DNA of 64,000 bases, taken from the NCBI RefSeq assembly GCF_014635285.1, contig NZ_BMCR01000009.1:62001-126000 (forward strand), read 5' to 3'. Position 1 is the stretch's first letter. Each line of letters opens with the position of its first letter. Origin of the DNA: Stappia taiwanensis. Its GTDB lineage: Bacteria > Pseudomonadota > Alphaproteobacteria > Rhizobiales > Stappiaceae. The notes beneath the pieces are model-generated. The model was not told the DNA's origin. It did not search any database and saw only the letters and a list, made by a program, of their open reading frames with translations. A program made the position numbers and the translations under genes. This document shows positions 42,238 to 51,182 of this stretch, piece after piece.

Positions 42238-43229
42238 GCGTTGTTGCCTCCCTCGCGCCCGCCAGTCGCCGGGACCGAACCGCCGCGCGACCGGCCACGG
42301 CCATCCTCGGCAAACGCATCTTTCGCAATCTCCGCGATGCCGGCCAGCGATCCGAGAACGGAAGTGGTCTCGGTCGGCAGGATCATAAGCTTCTGGTTCG
42401 GCGATTTGGCGAAAGCGCCCAAAGCCTCGACATATTTGTTGGCCACGAAATAGTTGATCGCCTGCATGTCGCCGGCGGCAATCGCCTCGCTGACCATTTG
42501 TGTGGCCCTGGCTTCGGCCTCCGCCGCGCGTTCGCGCGCCTCAGCGTCGCGGAAGGCCGCTTCCTTCCGCCCTTCCGCCTCCAGGATCAGCGACTGCTTC
42601 TCGCCTTCCGCCTGCAGAATCTCAGATTGGCGCTTGCCTTCCGCCTCAAGGATCGAGGCGCGCTTCTCGCGTTCCGCCTTCATCTGGCGTCCCATGGCAT
42701 CGACCAGGTCGCGCGGCGGATTGATGTCCTTGATCTCGATCCGCGTCATCTTCAGGCCCCAGGGCGAGGCGGCCGCATCCACCACCTGCAACAGCCGGGC
42801 GTTGATCTCGTCCCGGTTGGACAGAAGCTCATCGAGATCCATCGACCCCATCACCGACCGAATGTTGGTCATGGTCAGGTTGAGGATGGCGTTTTCCAGA
42901 CCGGACACTTCATAGGCGGCGCGGGCCGCGTCGAGCACCTGATAGAAGGTGACGCCATCGGCGGTCACGGTGGCGTTGTCCTTGGTGATCACCTCCTGGG
43001 AGGGAACGTCGAGGACCTGTTCCATCATGTTGATCTTGTGACCGATGCGGTCGACGAAGGGCACGATGAAGTTCAGCCCCGGCGTCAGCGTCTTGCGATA
43101 GCGCCCGAACCGCTCGACCGTGTGATTGTAGCCTTGGGGCACCGTCTTGACGCCCGCAAGGACGACAAGAACCGCCAGCACGAACAGACCGATGACAAAA
43201 AGGTCAAACCCGACAATGCCCTCAAGCAT
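42234..43229 (-). CDS. SPFH/Band 7 (stomatin-like, QmcA type) protein
   Basis: A 331-residue membrane-anchored scaffold protein. One N-terminal helix ([20 protein letters not shown]) leads to the SPFH domain ([33 protein letters not shown]...[27 protein letters not shown]) and then to a coiled coil with repeats of the type [28 protein letters not shown]. These proteins oligomerise into cage-like microdomains that control proteases. The ATG at 43229 fits an AAGGA nine bases before it better than the upstream TTG at 43238. Translationally coupled to nfeD. Confidence 0.93.
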   Translation of the reverse strand: MLEGIVGFDLFVIGLFVLAVLVVLAGVKTVPQGYNHTVERFGRYRKTLTPGLNFIVPFVDRIGHKINMMEQVLDVPSQEVITKDNATVTADGVTFYQVLDAARAAYEVSGLENAILNLTMTNIRSVMGSMDLDELLSNRDEINARLLQVVDAAASPWGLKMTRIEIKDINPPRDLVDAMGRQMKAEREKRASILEAEGKRQSEILQAEGEKQSLILEAEGRKEAAFRDAEARERAAEAEARATQMVSEAIAAGDMQAINYFVANKYVEALGAFAKSPNQKLMILPTETTSVLGSLAGIAEIAKDAFAEDGRGRSRGGSVPATGGREGGNNA

Positions 43230-43411
43230 GAGCGCCAATCCTTTTCTCGCATGCCTTGTGGCGCGCCGGCCCGTTCATCACAGGCTCGGGTCGGGAGCAC
43301 AGACCCCTCAGGGTTCCGACCGTCCGGGCGCCATCCTTGCAAGGAGTTGTAACCGCTTCGCCGCGTTCCGCAAGCGTTGAGGATGCCGCCGGGGCCGCAT
43401 CCTCCCCAATG

Positions 43412-44491
43412 TCAGACCCAGCCGGACAGTTCGCGCTCGACAATGGTGCGCAGCACCCGCATTCCCTCCTCGCTGTCGTTCAGACAGGGAATATGGGCGA
43501 ATTTCTCGCCGCCGTTTTCGTGAAAGATTTCCCCCGCTTCCCCGGCGATTTCCTCCAGCGTCTCCAGGCAATCGGCCACGAAGCCCGGATTGAGGACGGC
43601 AATCCGCTTCATCCCCTCCCTGGCGAGGCTCTCCACGGTCTTGTCCGTGTAAGGTTGCAGCCATTCCTCCGGACCGAACCGGGACTGAAAGGTGATCCGC
43701 AGCTTGTCCGGCGACCAGCCGAGCCGCTCGCGCAGGAGCCGCGTCGTCTTCTGGCAATGGCAATGATACGGGTCGCCCTTGCGGAAATAGGACTGCGGAA
43801 TGCCGTGGAACGAAGCCAGCACCGTTTCCGGCTCGAAGTCGAGCCCGGCAAGCTCGGTCTCGATCGAGGTGGCCAGCGCGTCGATATAAACCGGATCGTC
43901 ATGGTAGGGCGGAACCGTGCGCAGCGCCGGTTGCCAGCGCAGCTTGGTCAGTTCCTTGAACACCACGTCATTGACGGTCGCCGTCGTCGAGGCGGAATAT
44001 TGCGGATAGAGCGGAAACACCAGCAGGCGCTCGCATCCTTGCGCCCGCAGGTGGTCAAGCCGGGAGGGGATCGACGGGTTGCCATAGCGCATCGCCCAGT
44101 CGACGATGATGCGCTCATCCGCGTCGGCCAGATCGGCGGCCAGTTTGTCCGACTGGCTGCGGGTGATCGTGCGAAGCGGAGATTCGTCGCGCTCTGTGTT
44201 CCAGATTTCCTCATACGCCTTGCCGGATTTCTTCGGCCGGGTGTTGAGGACGATGCCATAGAGGATCGGATACCACAGCGCCTTCGGCCATTCGATGACC
44301 CGCTTGTCGGTCAGGAACTCGCGCAAGTACCGGCGCATCGACCAGAAGTCCGTGCCGTCCGGCGTGCCAAGGTTGACCAGCAATACGCCGATCCGACCCG
44401 CCTTCACCGGCGGATGGTCGCCCGGCAGCCGTATCTGGCGCATCTCGTGAGCCCGCTCTTTTTCCTGCGCCTGTTCTGCGATGACCGTCAT
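43412..44491 (-). CDS. hemH: Ferrochelatase
   Basis: Last enzyme of protohaem synthesis, inserting Fe(II) into protoporphyrin IX. The 359-residue protein has GVLLVNLGTPDGTDFWSMRRYLREFL, the catalytic His in VLASFHGIPQSYFRKGDPYHCHC (with the Cys/Tyr stretch of the family), QSRFGPEEWLQPYTDKT and NPGFVADCLETLEEI. Start 44491 has GAAGGGACAG upstream. The C-terminus is short, as in bacterial enzymes. The SPFH gene starts 182 bases downstream on the same strand; an 8-bp inverted repeat without T-run (43379-43404) separates them. Confidence 0.96.
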   Translation of the reverse strand: MTVIAEQAQEKERAHEMRQIRLPGDHPPVKAGRIGVLLVNLGTPDGTDFWSMRRYLREFLTDKRVIEWPKALWYPILYGIVLNTRPKKSGKAYEEIWNTERDESPLRTITRSQSDKLAADLADADERIIVDWAMRYGNPSIPSRLDHLRAQGCERLLVFPLYPQYSASTTATVNDVVFKELTKLRWQPALRTVPPYHDDPVYIDALATSIETELAGLDFEPETVLASFHGIPQSYFRKGDPYHCHCQKTTRLLRERLGWSPDKLRITFQSRFGPEEWLQPYTDKTVESLAREGMKRIAVLNPGFVADCLETLEEIAGEAGEIFHENGGEKFAHIPCLNDSEEGMRVLRTIVERELSGWV

Positions 44492-44762
44492 GCTGTCCCT
44501 TCGGCTCCCGATTCTGCGTCCGTCTCATGTGGCTGTGACATAAGGCATTGGCCGCACCGAACAACCTGCATCATGCCGGAAACACCACCATGCGGCAAAA
44601 TCGCCGGTCTCGGTGGTTCACCTGCGCGATCGGTCAGATCCGGCACCCAGCCCCATGGCCTGTCCGCCTCAGGGCTTTACGCGATAGGTCCCGTTTCGGA
44701 TCGTCGCCCGAGGCAACACCGCCGCAAGTTATCGTCTTTAGGAAACGTGCAAGGACGCAGGA

Positions 44763-45212
44763 TCAGTCCGTACTGTAGCGCTCGGCGACCTTGAACCAGA
44801 ACTCGACAATGGTGTTGAGCACCGTGCTCATACCGACAAGGCTGTCGGCCTTGGTCACCACCGCGTTCGCCCCGGCCGCATAGGCCCGGCGAATGGTGAT
44901 TGCATCATCGGCGGTGGTGAAAACGCACACAGGGATGGCATTCAGGGTCGGGTGGGCGCGAAGCTTGGTGAGAAACTCGGTACCACTCATGATCGGCAGG
45001 TTGAGGTCGAGCAGGATGAGATCCGGGGCGGGCTCGCCGGCCAGCGCGGCCTTGTCGAGCAACTCCAGCGCTTCCACCCCGTTTTCCACGGTCGAGATCG
45101 TCACCGGAACCGTTGAGGATTCAAGCGCTTTCTCAATGATGCGCACATCATCCGGGTCGTCCTCGACCAGAAGGATCGCCGCACCGCTCATCGCGTTTTC
45201 AGTCCCGTGCAT
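44763..45212 (-). CDS. Single-domain response regulator (Rcp1-like)
   Basis: A 149-residue stand-alone receiver with acidic residues Asp18/Asp19, phosphoacceptor Asp69 in LILLDLNLPIMSG, Thr99-Thr100 and Lys121 in VVTKADS. The acidic pocket and LDLNLP signature are those of the Rcp1/CheY-like group usually paired with hybrid or phytochrome-type kinases. No output domain and no kinase gene adjacent. An internal Met at 45191 is an alternative start. Flanked by a hairpin at 45271-45301 upstream and by 271 bases with no gene before hemH. Confidence 0.88.
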   Translation of the reverse strand: MHGTENAMSGAAILLVEDDPDDVRIIEKALESSTVPVTISTVENGVEALELLDKAALAGEPAPDLILLDLNLPIMSGTEFLTKLRAHPTLNAIPVCVFTTADDAITIRRAYAAGANAVVTKADSLVGMSTVLNTIVEFWFKVAERYSTD

Positions 45213-45270
45213 CCGCCGGATCCATATCCGTGAAGTCGTGGTTACCGAACTATGAATAGGACGAGAGCCA

Positions 45271-45301
45271 ACGCGGGCGCAACACGAACGCCCGCGTTTT
45301 T
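45271..45301 (+). terminator. Hairpin with T-run between response regulator and ligase gene
   Basis: Stem ACGCGGGCG (45271-45279) / CGCCCGCGT (45289-45297), then TTTT. The T-run is on the plus strand, although both flanking genes are on the minus strand; leftward the stem is followed only by TT. It may still end the ABC-transporter operon leftward, or end an unrecognised rightward transcript. Confidence 0.5.
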
Positions 45302-45343
45302 ATCCATCGTCGGAAATAACATTACCCCTTTATGAACAATCTA

Positions 45344-46588
45344 TCATGAATCGTAATTGCGCTCGTCTGAAATAATCTTGCCATCATTGGGCAAACTGCC
45401 CGGTGCCACCAGCTCGACCGCGCCGCCCAGTTTGGTGATCTCGCGCAGGCTTGTGGACAAGGCCGCTCCCAGGTCCGCCGGCACGTCGCCAGCCACCTCA
45501 TAGGCAAGCCGCATCACATCCCGATCCTGCTCCCGCTCCACGATCAGCCGTGCCCGCGCCACCTCCGGGTGCCGGGCGAGAACCGCGGCCACCTGCTTCG
45601 GATCGACGAACATGCCCTTGACCTTGGTGCGCTGATCGGCGCGCCCCATCCAGCCTTTCAGGCGCATGTTGGTGCGCCCGCACGAAGAGCGACCGGAGAC
45701 CACCGCCGAAAGGTCCCCGGTGCCAAACCGGATCAACGGATAGGACCGGCTGAAACAGGTCACCACCAGTTCGCCCACCTCCCCTTCGGGCACGGGGCAA
45801 TCCGTTCCCGGACGCACGATCTCGGCGATCATGTTCTCGCTGACGATCAATCCCTCATCGGCCATGCTCTCATAGGCAATGACGCCAAGATCGGCCGTCG
45901 CATAGGCCTGCAAAACCGAAACGCCCCGGCTCTCGTACTCCGCCCTGAGGCTGGGAAACAGCGCCCCACCCGAGACCAGCGCCTTGCGGATCGAAGACGC
46001 ATCCCGGCCGGTCTCCGCCGCCTTGTCGAGCAGCACCTTGAGAAAGTCCGGGGTGCCGGTGTAGCCAACGGGACGCAAGGCCTCCAGCGCATCGAGCTGG
46101 GCCTCGGTGTTGCCGGCACCGGCCGGAAACACCGTGCAGCCGAGCGCCCGGGCACCAAGGTCGAGGATAAAGCCGCCCGGCGTCAACTGATAGGACAGGG
46201 CGTTGTGGACCACATCCCCGGGCCGGAACCCGGCCGCGAACAGTGCACGAGCGCAGCTCCAGGGATCCGTTCCCTCTCCTTGCGGCTCCCAGACCGGCCC
46301 CGGTGACATGAAGATGCGGCCGAACGCGGATGGGTCACCGGCAGCAAACCCACCGAACGGCGGATTTTGCACCTGCGCAGCCATCAATTCCGGTTTGCGC
46401 AGCACCGGCAGGGCCGCCAGCGCTTCCCGGCTGGACACCGCCTCCGCGTCGATCCCCGCCAGATGCGCCGCCCACCCGGGTGCGTTGTCCTTGGCGTAAG
46501 CAATCTGCGCGGGCAAACGGGCAAACAGATCCGCTTCCCGCGCATCGGGATCCTGGATTTCGAGCTGATCGAAGTGCTCTGCGCTCAT
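45344..46588 (-). CDS. Phenylacetate-CoA-ligase-like AMP-binding enzyme
   Basis: A 414-residue adenylate-forming enzyme of the PaaK group (activates a carboxylic acid to an acyl-CoA). Visible are the N-terminal LFARLPAQIAYAKDNAPGWAAHLAG, the substrate region VHNALSYQLTPGGFILDLGARALGCTVFPAG, VLQAYATADLGVIAYES, the ATP contact YPLIRFGTGDLSAV, and the C-terminal lysine region KGMFVDPKQVAAVLARHPEV. Last gene of the ABC-transporter operon (113 bases after livF), so its substrate is probably what that transporter imports. The substrate itself cannot be named. Confidence 0.9.
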   Translation of the reverse strand: MSAEHFDQLEIQDPDAREADLFARLPAQIAYAKDNAPGWAAHLAGIDAEAVSSREALAALPVLRKPELMAAQVQNPPFGGFAAGDPSAFGRIFMSPGPVWEPQGEGTDPWSCARALFAAGFRPGDVVHNALSYQLTPGGFILDLGARALGCTVFPAGAGNTEAQLDALEALRPVGYTGTPDFLKVLLDKAAETGRDASSIRKALVSGGALFPSLRAEYESRGVSVLQAYATADLGVIAYESMADEGLIVSENMIAEIVRPGTDCPVPEGEVGELVVTCFSRSYPLIRFGTGDLSAVVSGRSSCGRTNMRLKGWMGRADQRTKVKGMFVDPKQVAAVLARHPEVARARLIVEREQDRDVMRLAYEVAGDVPADLGAALSTSLREITKLGGAVELVAPGSLPNDGKIISDERNYDS

Positions 46589-46701
46589 GGCTTACCCCTC
46601 GCCCGGCCGGGCGTTGCGCCGCCTTTCGGCAACGTCAGTGTCATTCCTGTCGAATCCTTGTCGGAGCGTGTCGCGGCGGACAGCGCACCGTGCCTGGCGG
46701 C

Positions 46702-47538
46702 TCAGGCCAGCCAGCGTTTCCGTCGCTTGTAGTGCTTGACGTTTCGGAAGGATTTGCGCCCTTCGCCGCCGACACCCAGATAGAATTCCTTAACGTCCTC
46801 GTTCTCGCGCAGCGCCTTGGCGGCACCGTCGAGCACGATGCGCCCCGACTCCATGATGTAGCCATACGTGGCGTAGCGCAGGGCGACATTGGTGTTCTGC
46901 TCCGCAAGCAGGAAGGAAACGCCCTCCTTCTCGTTGAGCTCCTTGACGATCTCGAAGATCTCCTCGACGAGCTGAGGAGCAAGACCCATGGAGGGTTCGT
47001 CCAAGAGGATCATGCTCGGTCGGCTCATCAGCGCCCGGCCGATGGCGCACATCTGCTGCTCGCCGCCGGAAGTGTAGCCCGCCTGGCTGCCGCGCCGCTC
47101 GCGCAGCCGCGGGAAGTAATCGTAGACCATCTCCAAATCGGCCTTGACCGCCGCCCCGCCATCCTTGCGGGTATAGGCGCCAGTCAGAAGGTTTTCCTCG
47201 ATGGTCAAATGGCCGAAGCAATGCCGGCCCTCCATCACCTGGATGCAGCCGCGCCGCACCAGGTCGTTCGGCGACAAGGCCTCGACCCGCTCATCCTTGA
47301 AGACGATCGTGCCCTTGGTAACATCGCCGCGCTCGGCCTGCAGAAGGTTCGACACGGCCTTCAAGGTCGTGGTCTTGCCGGCGCCGTTGGCGCCCAAAAG
47401 GGCAACGATGCCGCCTTCCGGCACGGTCAGCGAAACGCCCTTCAGCACCAGAATTACGTGGTTGTAGATCACCTCGATGTTGTTCACAGCGAGGATGGTC
47501 GAAGCGGACGTCTCGGTCTGCCGTGCATTGGCGTCCAT
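46702..47538 (-). CDS. livF: Branched-chain-type ABC transporter ATPase LivF
   Basis: A 278-residue ABC ATPase of the LivF group. Walker A GANGAGKTT, the Q-loop, the signature YTSGGEQQMCAIGRAL (an SGGEQQ form), Walker B MILLDEPSMGLAP and the His-switch region LLAEQNTNVAL are all present. It has an unusual Lys/Arg-rich C-terminus (RKSFRNVKHYKRRKRWLA). Located 119 bases after the binding-protein gene; the gap carries two GC-rich hairpins that may hold down downstream expression relative to the binding protein. Confidence 0.95.
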   Translation of the reverse strand: MDANARQTETSASTILAVNNIEVIYNHVILVLKGVSLTVPEGGIVALLGANGAGKTTTLKAVSNLLQAERGDVTKGTIVFKDERVEALSPNDLVRRGCIQVMEGRHCFGHLTIEENLLTGAYTRKDGGAAVKADLEMVYDYFPRLRERRGSQAGYTSGGEQQMCAIGRALMSRPSMILLDEPSMGLAPQLVEEIFEIVKELNEKEGVSFLLAEQNTNVALRYATYGYIMESGRIVLDGAAKALRENEDVKEFYLGVGGEGRKSFRNVKHYKRRKRWLA

Positions 47539-47567
47539 GTCAGTCTTCCGGCGCTAGCGTTGGGCGG

Positions 47568-47635
47568 GCCGGCCCGGGCGGATACGGCGCGGGCCGGCGG
47601 AGCTAGGACCGGTCCGCAGTCTGTCCGCGGACCGG
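47568..47635 (-). other. Two GC-rich hairpins between binding-protein gene and livF
   Basis: Arms GCCGGCCCG (47568-47576) / CGGGCCGGC (47590-47598) and CCGGTCCGC (47609-47617) / GCGGACCGG (47627-47635), 9 bp each, in the transcript between the binding-protein stop and livF. Neither has a T-run leftward. They could stabilise the 3' end of the binding-protein message or cause partial termination. Confidence 0.7.
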
Positions 47636-47657
47636 GGTCTTTTCGTGCGATGCCGGC

Positions 47658-48980
47658 TCAGTTGGCCGGGCAGGCATCGTCACGCGTCGGCCACGGGGCA
47701 TTCGACGTCGCGTAGTCCTTGGAGGCCTGCATCAGGATCGGCGTGACCTCTTCGGTCAGCGGCGAGAACCAGTCGGTCGCCGAGGTCCACTTCTCGCCGT
47801 CCCATTCCTGAATGAACAGCGGGTGGTGACCGGAGTGATTGGAGCAGGTGATCTCGATCGGCGCGATCATGCCCTTCAGGCCGATGGCCTCCAGACGTGC
47901 CTCGTCGATCTTGAGGTTCTCCAGACCAAGGCGCATGTCCTCGGCGTTGATCACCTTCTTGCCCGTCATCTCCTGGGCGGTGCGGATCGCTTCGACCATG
48001 TAGAGGGCATTCACGACGCCCCGGTTGTAGAGATTCTCGCCGATCGTATCTGCCGGGGTGTGCGAGTTGCCCGCATCCACAACCAGCTTCTTGATGTCCT
48101 GCAGGGCCGGATAGTCGGCACCGACATTGTTGAAGCTGACGGACTTGTAGCCCTTGGCGCCCGCGCCACCGGCCCGTGCGTCCTCGTCGCCACCGGCCCA
48201 CCACACGCCGATGAACTTCGACATGTCGAAACGGTTCTTCACCGCTTCCTTGATGGCGGTCGGGTTCATGGCCCCCCAGCCCCACATCACGACATAGTCG
48301 GGACGGTCGCGGCGGATGGACAGCCACTGCGAGGACTGGTTCTGCATCTCCTTGCCCGCAACCGGGTACTGCAGCACCTCGAAGCCGTACTTCTGGGCGA
48401 GGTTGTCAAGCAGCGGAATCGGCTCGCGGCCGTAGCCAGCGTCAAGGAAGATGTAGCCGATCTTCTTGCCCTTGAGGCCTTCCATGCCCCCTTCCTGTTC
48501 GCCGATATACTTGATGATCGCCGACAGGCCGTCCCAATACGTGTCCGGCGGATTGAATACCCAGGGGAAGGTGTTGCCGTCGGCCGCCGCGGACAGGCCA
48601 TAGGCCATCGACAGGACCGGGATCTTGTCGACCGACGATTTCGGGATCACCTGCAGGGTGATGCCGGTCGACCACGGATTGAAGACCAGCGTGTTCTTCG
48701 CCTTGGCCTGCTCGTAGCACTCCACGCCCTTCTGCGTGTCGTAGCCGGTCTCGCACTCGTCGAAGTCGATCTTGACTCCGTTCACGCCGCCGTCGCGCGC
48801 GTTGATCATCGCCAGGTAGTCGGACATGCCGTTGGCGATGTGGATGCCCGACCCGGCATACGGGCCGGTCCGGTAGGTCGGCAGCTGGATGTAGACGGAA
48901 TCCTCGGCGATGGCCGGAGCGACGAAGGACGCCGCCAAGCCCATCAGGACCGATCCCGCCAGGAGAGTTTTCATTCGCAT
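47658..48980 (-). CDS. ABC transporter periplasmic substrate-binding protein (type 1)
   Basis: A 440-residue periplasmic binding protein of the branched-chain amino-acid/amide family (Peripla_BP_6). Signal peptide MRMKTLLAGSVLMGLAASFVAPAIAED; mature start SVYIQLPTYRTGPYAGSG. The two-lobe fold follows, with a DGGVNGVKIDFDECETGYDTQKGVECYEQ stretch typical of the family and VLSMAYGLSAAADGNTFPWVFNP. It is larger than the classical Leu/Ile/Val binder (about 370), which with the flanking acyl-CoA ligases argues for an organic acid or aromatic ligand rather than an amino acid. The start at 48980 has GGGAGG upstream; a duplicated copy of that region lies behind it. Confidence 0.93.
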   Translation of the reverse strand: MRMKTLLAGSVLMGLAASFVAPAIAEDSVYIQLPTYRTGPYAGSGIHIANGMSDYLAMINARDGGVNGVKIDFDECETGYDTQKGVECYEQAKAKNTLVFNPWSTGITLQVIPKSSVDKIPVLSMAYGLSAAADGNTFPWVFNPPDTYWDGLSAIIKYIGEQEGGMEGLKGKKIGYIFLDAGYGREPIPLLDNLAQKYGFEVLQYPVAGKEMQNQSSQWLSIRRDRPDYVVMWGWGAMNPTAIKEAVKNRFDMSKFIGVWWAGGDEDARAGGAGAKGYKSVSFNNVGADYPALQDIKKLVVDAGNSHTPADTIGENLYNRGVVNALYMVEAIRTAQEMTGKKVINAEDMRLGLENLKIDEARLEAIGLKGMIAPIEITCSNHSGHHPLFIQEWDGEKWTSATDWFSPLTEEVTPILMQASKDYATSNAPWPTRDDACPAN

Positions 48981-48990
48981 GTTTTTCTTT

Positions 48991-49049
48991 CCTCCCGTTC
49001 GTGCCCCTTGCGGAGCCTTCCTCCCATTCGTGCCCCTTGTGGGGGCCTT
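48991..49049 (-). repeat. Tandem duplication of a 29-30-base Shine-Dalgarno block
   Basis: Two head-to-tail copies (48991-49019, 49020-49049) sharing CTCCC(G/A)TTCGTGCCCCTTG. Read leftward each copy carries a GGGAGG. The inner copy serves as the ribosome-binding site of the binding-protein gene. Confidence 0.8.
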
Positions 49050-49135
49050 GCCAACGGAGTCTCGCCAGTTGGACCGGGTCCGGCTTGCACCCCGGTGGCA
49101 TCTGAGGGTCGCCCCTCCCTGCGGATCCTCCCTGA

Positions 49136-50212
49136 TCACGCGTAAGGGAACGGCCAGACCCTGAGTTTCTCCTTGCCGATCGCCCACAGCCGGGCCAGCC
49201 CGTGCGGTTCGACGATCAGGAAGAAGATGATGAGCGCGCCGATGACCATCTGCGCGACCTGGAACACGGTCTCGGCGGCGATATCGACACCAAGAGCCGG
49301 CAGGCCGACGCGCATCAGGATCGGCAGGATCCAGATGAACGCCGCGCCGAAGAACGATCCCACCAGCGAGCCGAGGCCGCCGATGATCGCCATGAACAAC
49401 ACCTGGAACGACAGGGTGATCGAGAACACCGCGGGCTCCGCGGCGCCAAGATAGAAGAACACGAACATCGCGCCGGCGACGCCGCATACATAGGACGACA
49501 CCGCAAAAGCCGAGAGTTTGGCCACCAGCGGGCGCACGCCCATCAGTTCGGCGGCGATGTCCATGTCACGGATCATCATCCACTGCCGGCCGATGCGGCC
49601 ACGGATCAGGTTCTTGATGAGCAGGGTCATCACCACGACGATGGCCAGCACCACGTAGTAGCGGGAGATGCCGCCGGCCGCCGGGCCGGTGACCAGCGTG
49701 CCGAAGAACTCTCGCCCCGGCACCTCGATCGCGCCGGAAGCATTGTAGTTGTAAAGCCACGAGATGCGGATGAAGCACCACTCGAGGAAGAACTGCGCGG
49801 CGAGCGTCGTCACCGCAAGGTACAGACCCTTGATGCGCAGCGACGGCAGGCCGAAGACCACGCCCGCCGCCGCAGCGAAGACCCCCGACAGCAGGATGTG
49901 GACGATGACGTTCACCTCCGGGAAGATCGTCACCAGCTTGTAGCAGCTGTAGGCGCCCACCCCCATGAAGGCGCCGGTGCCGAGCGAAAGCTGGCCGGCA
50001 TAGCCCGTCAGGATGTTGAGGCCGATCGTGGCGAGCGCCAGGATCAGAAAGGGAATGGCGATGGCCGAGAGCATGAACTCGCTCGCCACCAGCGGCAGCA
50101 GGAGGGCGAGGACGAGGATGACCCCGATCCCGATGCGATCCTGGCGGATCGGGAAGATCTGCTGGTCGGCAGCATAGGTGGTCTTGTACTGGCCGGCTTC
50201 ACGATAGAACAT
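49136..50212 (-). CDS. livM: Branched-chain-type ABC transporter permease LivM
   Basis: Inner-membrane permease of 358 residues with about ten predicted helices. The LivM hallmarks are present: ATIGLNILTGYAGQLSLGTGAFMGVGAY, the loop containing RIGRQWMMIRDMDIAAELMGVRPLVAKLSAFAVSS, and FFGAAFIWILPILM with IIGGLGSLVGSFFGA. Starts with an unconserved 30-residue leader (MFYREAGQYKTTY). The start at 50212 has GAGGAG seven bases upstream. It lies ten bases after livH. Confidence 0.94.
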   Translation of the reverse strand: MFYREAGQYKTTYAADQQIFPIRQDRIGIGVILVLALLLPLVASEFMLSAIAIPFLILALATIGLNILTGYAGQLSLGTGAFMGVGAYSCYKLVTIFPEVNVIVHILLSGVFAAAAGVVFGLPSLRIKGLYLAVTTLAAQFFLEWCFIRISWLYNYNASGAIEVPGREFFGTLVTGPAAGGISRYYVVLAIVVVMTLLIKNLIRGRIGRQWMMIRDMDIAAELMGVRPLVAKLSAFAVSSYVCGVAGAMFVFFYLGAAEPAVFSITLSFQVLFMAIIGGLGSLVGSFFGAAFIWILPILMRVGLPALGVDIAAETVFQVAQMVIGALIIFFLIVEPHGLARLWAIGKEKLRVWPFPYA

Positions 50213-50222
50213 GGCTGGCTCC

Positions 50223-51182
50223 TCAAATCCGCTCGATGATCTTTTCGCCGAACAAGCCCTGCGGACGGAACAGCAGGAAGACCAGCGCGATGACATAGGC
50301 AAGCCAGCTTTCGATGCCGCCTCCCACGAGGCCACCCCAGTAGATCTCGCCGACCTTCTCGCCGATGCCGATGATCAACCCGCCGATGATGGCGCCGGGG
50401 ATGGAGGTGAACCCGCCAAGGATCAGCACCGGCAGCGCCTTCAGCGCCACGATCTCCAGGGCGAACGACACGTCCGACCGCGCGCCCCACATGATGCCAG
50501 TGGCCAGCGCGACGATGCCGGCGGCGAACCAGACAATCGCCCAGATCTGATTGAGCGAGATGCCCACCGACAGGGCCGCGGTGTGGTCGTCGGCCACCGC
50601 GCGCAGGGCGCGGCCAATACGGGTGCGGTTGAAGAAGACCGCGAGGCCGCCGACCATCAGCAGCGCGATGACCGCAGCGGCGATATCGATATGCTGGAGG
50701 ATCACCAGTCCGCGCTCGCCCATTTCGAAGGCCGTCGAGCCGGTCGGCAGGCCGAGCTCGGATGTGATCATCTGCTTCGGCTCGCCGCCGAAGATCACTT
50801 CGCCGAGGCCGATCAGGAAATAGGTCATGCCGATGGTGGCCATCAGCAGGATGATGTCCGGCTGGCCGACCAGCGGCCGCATCACGAACTTTTCGATGCA
50901 CACGGCGAGGATCGCCATGATGCCGATCGCCAGGATCAGCGCCAGCCAGGCCGGCACCCCCTTCTGGTGCAGGCCCACCAGCGACAGGCCAGCGAACACG
51001 ACCATGATGCCTTGCGCGAAATTGAAGACGCCCGAGGCCTTGTAGATCAGCACGAAACCGAGGGCGATCAGGGCGTAGAGCACGCCGGCGACGAAGCCTT
51101 CCCAGACCACCTGGATCAGGAAGTCCGGTGCATCGACCATCTGCACGAAGGGGTCGATGAGGATGTTGTAGAGCATGTCCAT
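50223..51182 (-). CDS. livH: Branched-chain-type ABC transporter permease LivH
   Basis: Inner-membrane permease of 319 residues, about eight helices. Recognisable are GVLYALIALGFVLIYKASGVFNFAQGIMVVF, the EAA-like loop RTRIGRALRAVADDHTAALSVGISLNQIWAIVWF, and GGFTSIPGAIIGGLIIGIGE. The ATG at 51182 overlaps the livG stop (TAATG), so the genes are translationally coupled. Pairs with LivM to form the channel. Confidence 0.94.
   Translation of the reverse strand: MDMLYNILIDPFVQMVDAPDFLIQVVWEGFVAGVLYALIALGFVLIYKASGVFNFAQGIMVVFAGLSLVGLHQKGVPAWLALILAIGIMAILAVCIEKFVMRPLVGQPDIILLMATIGMTYFLIGLGEVIFGGEPKQMITSELGLPTGSTAFEMGERGLVILQHIDIAAAVIALLMVGGLAVFFNRTRIGRALRAVADDHTAALSVGISLNQIWAIVWFAAGIVALATGIMWGARSDVSFALEIVALKALPVLILGGFTSIPGAIIGGLIIGIGEKVGEIYWGGLVGGGIESWLAYVIALVFLLFRPQGLFGEKIIERI

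Noticed and set aside
43236..43238. TTG start for the SPFH gene
   Set aside because: The AAGGA site is one base away from the TTG, too close, but nine bases from the ATG at 43229.
43379..43404. Rho-independent terminator after hemH
   Set aside because: An 8-bp inverted repeat exists, but there is no T-run in either direction; noted only as a hairpin.
44492..44762. Gene between the single-domain response regulator and hemH
   Set aside because: Short plus-strand frames only, without conserved sequence or RBS.
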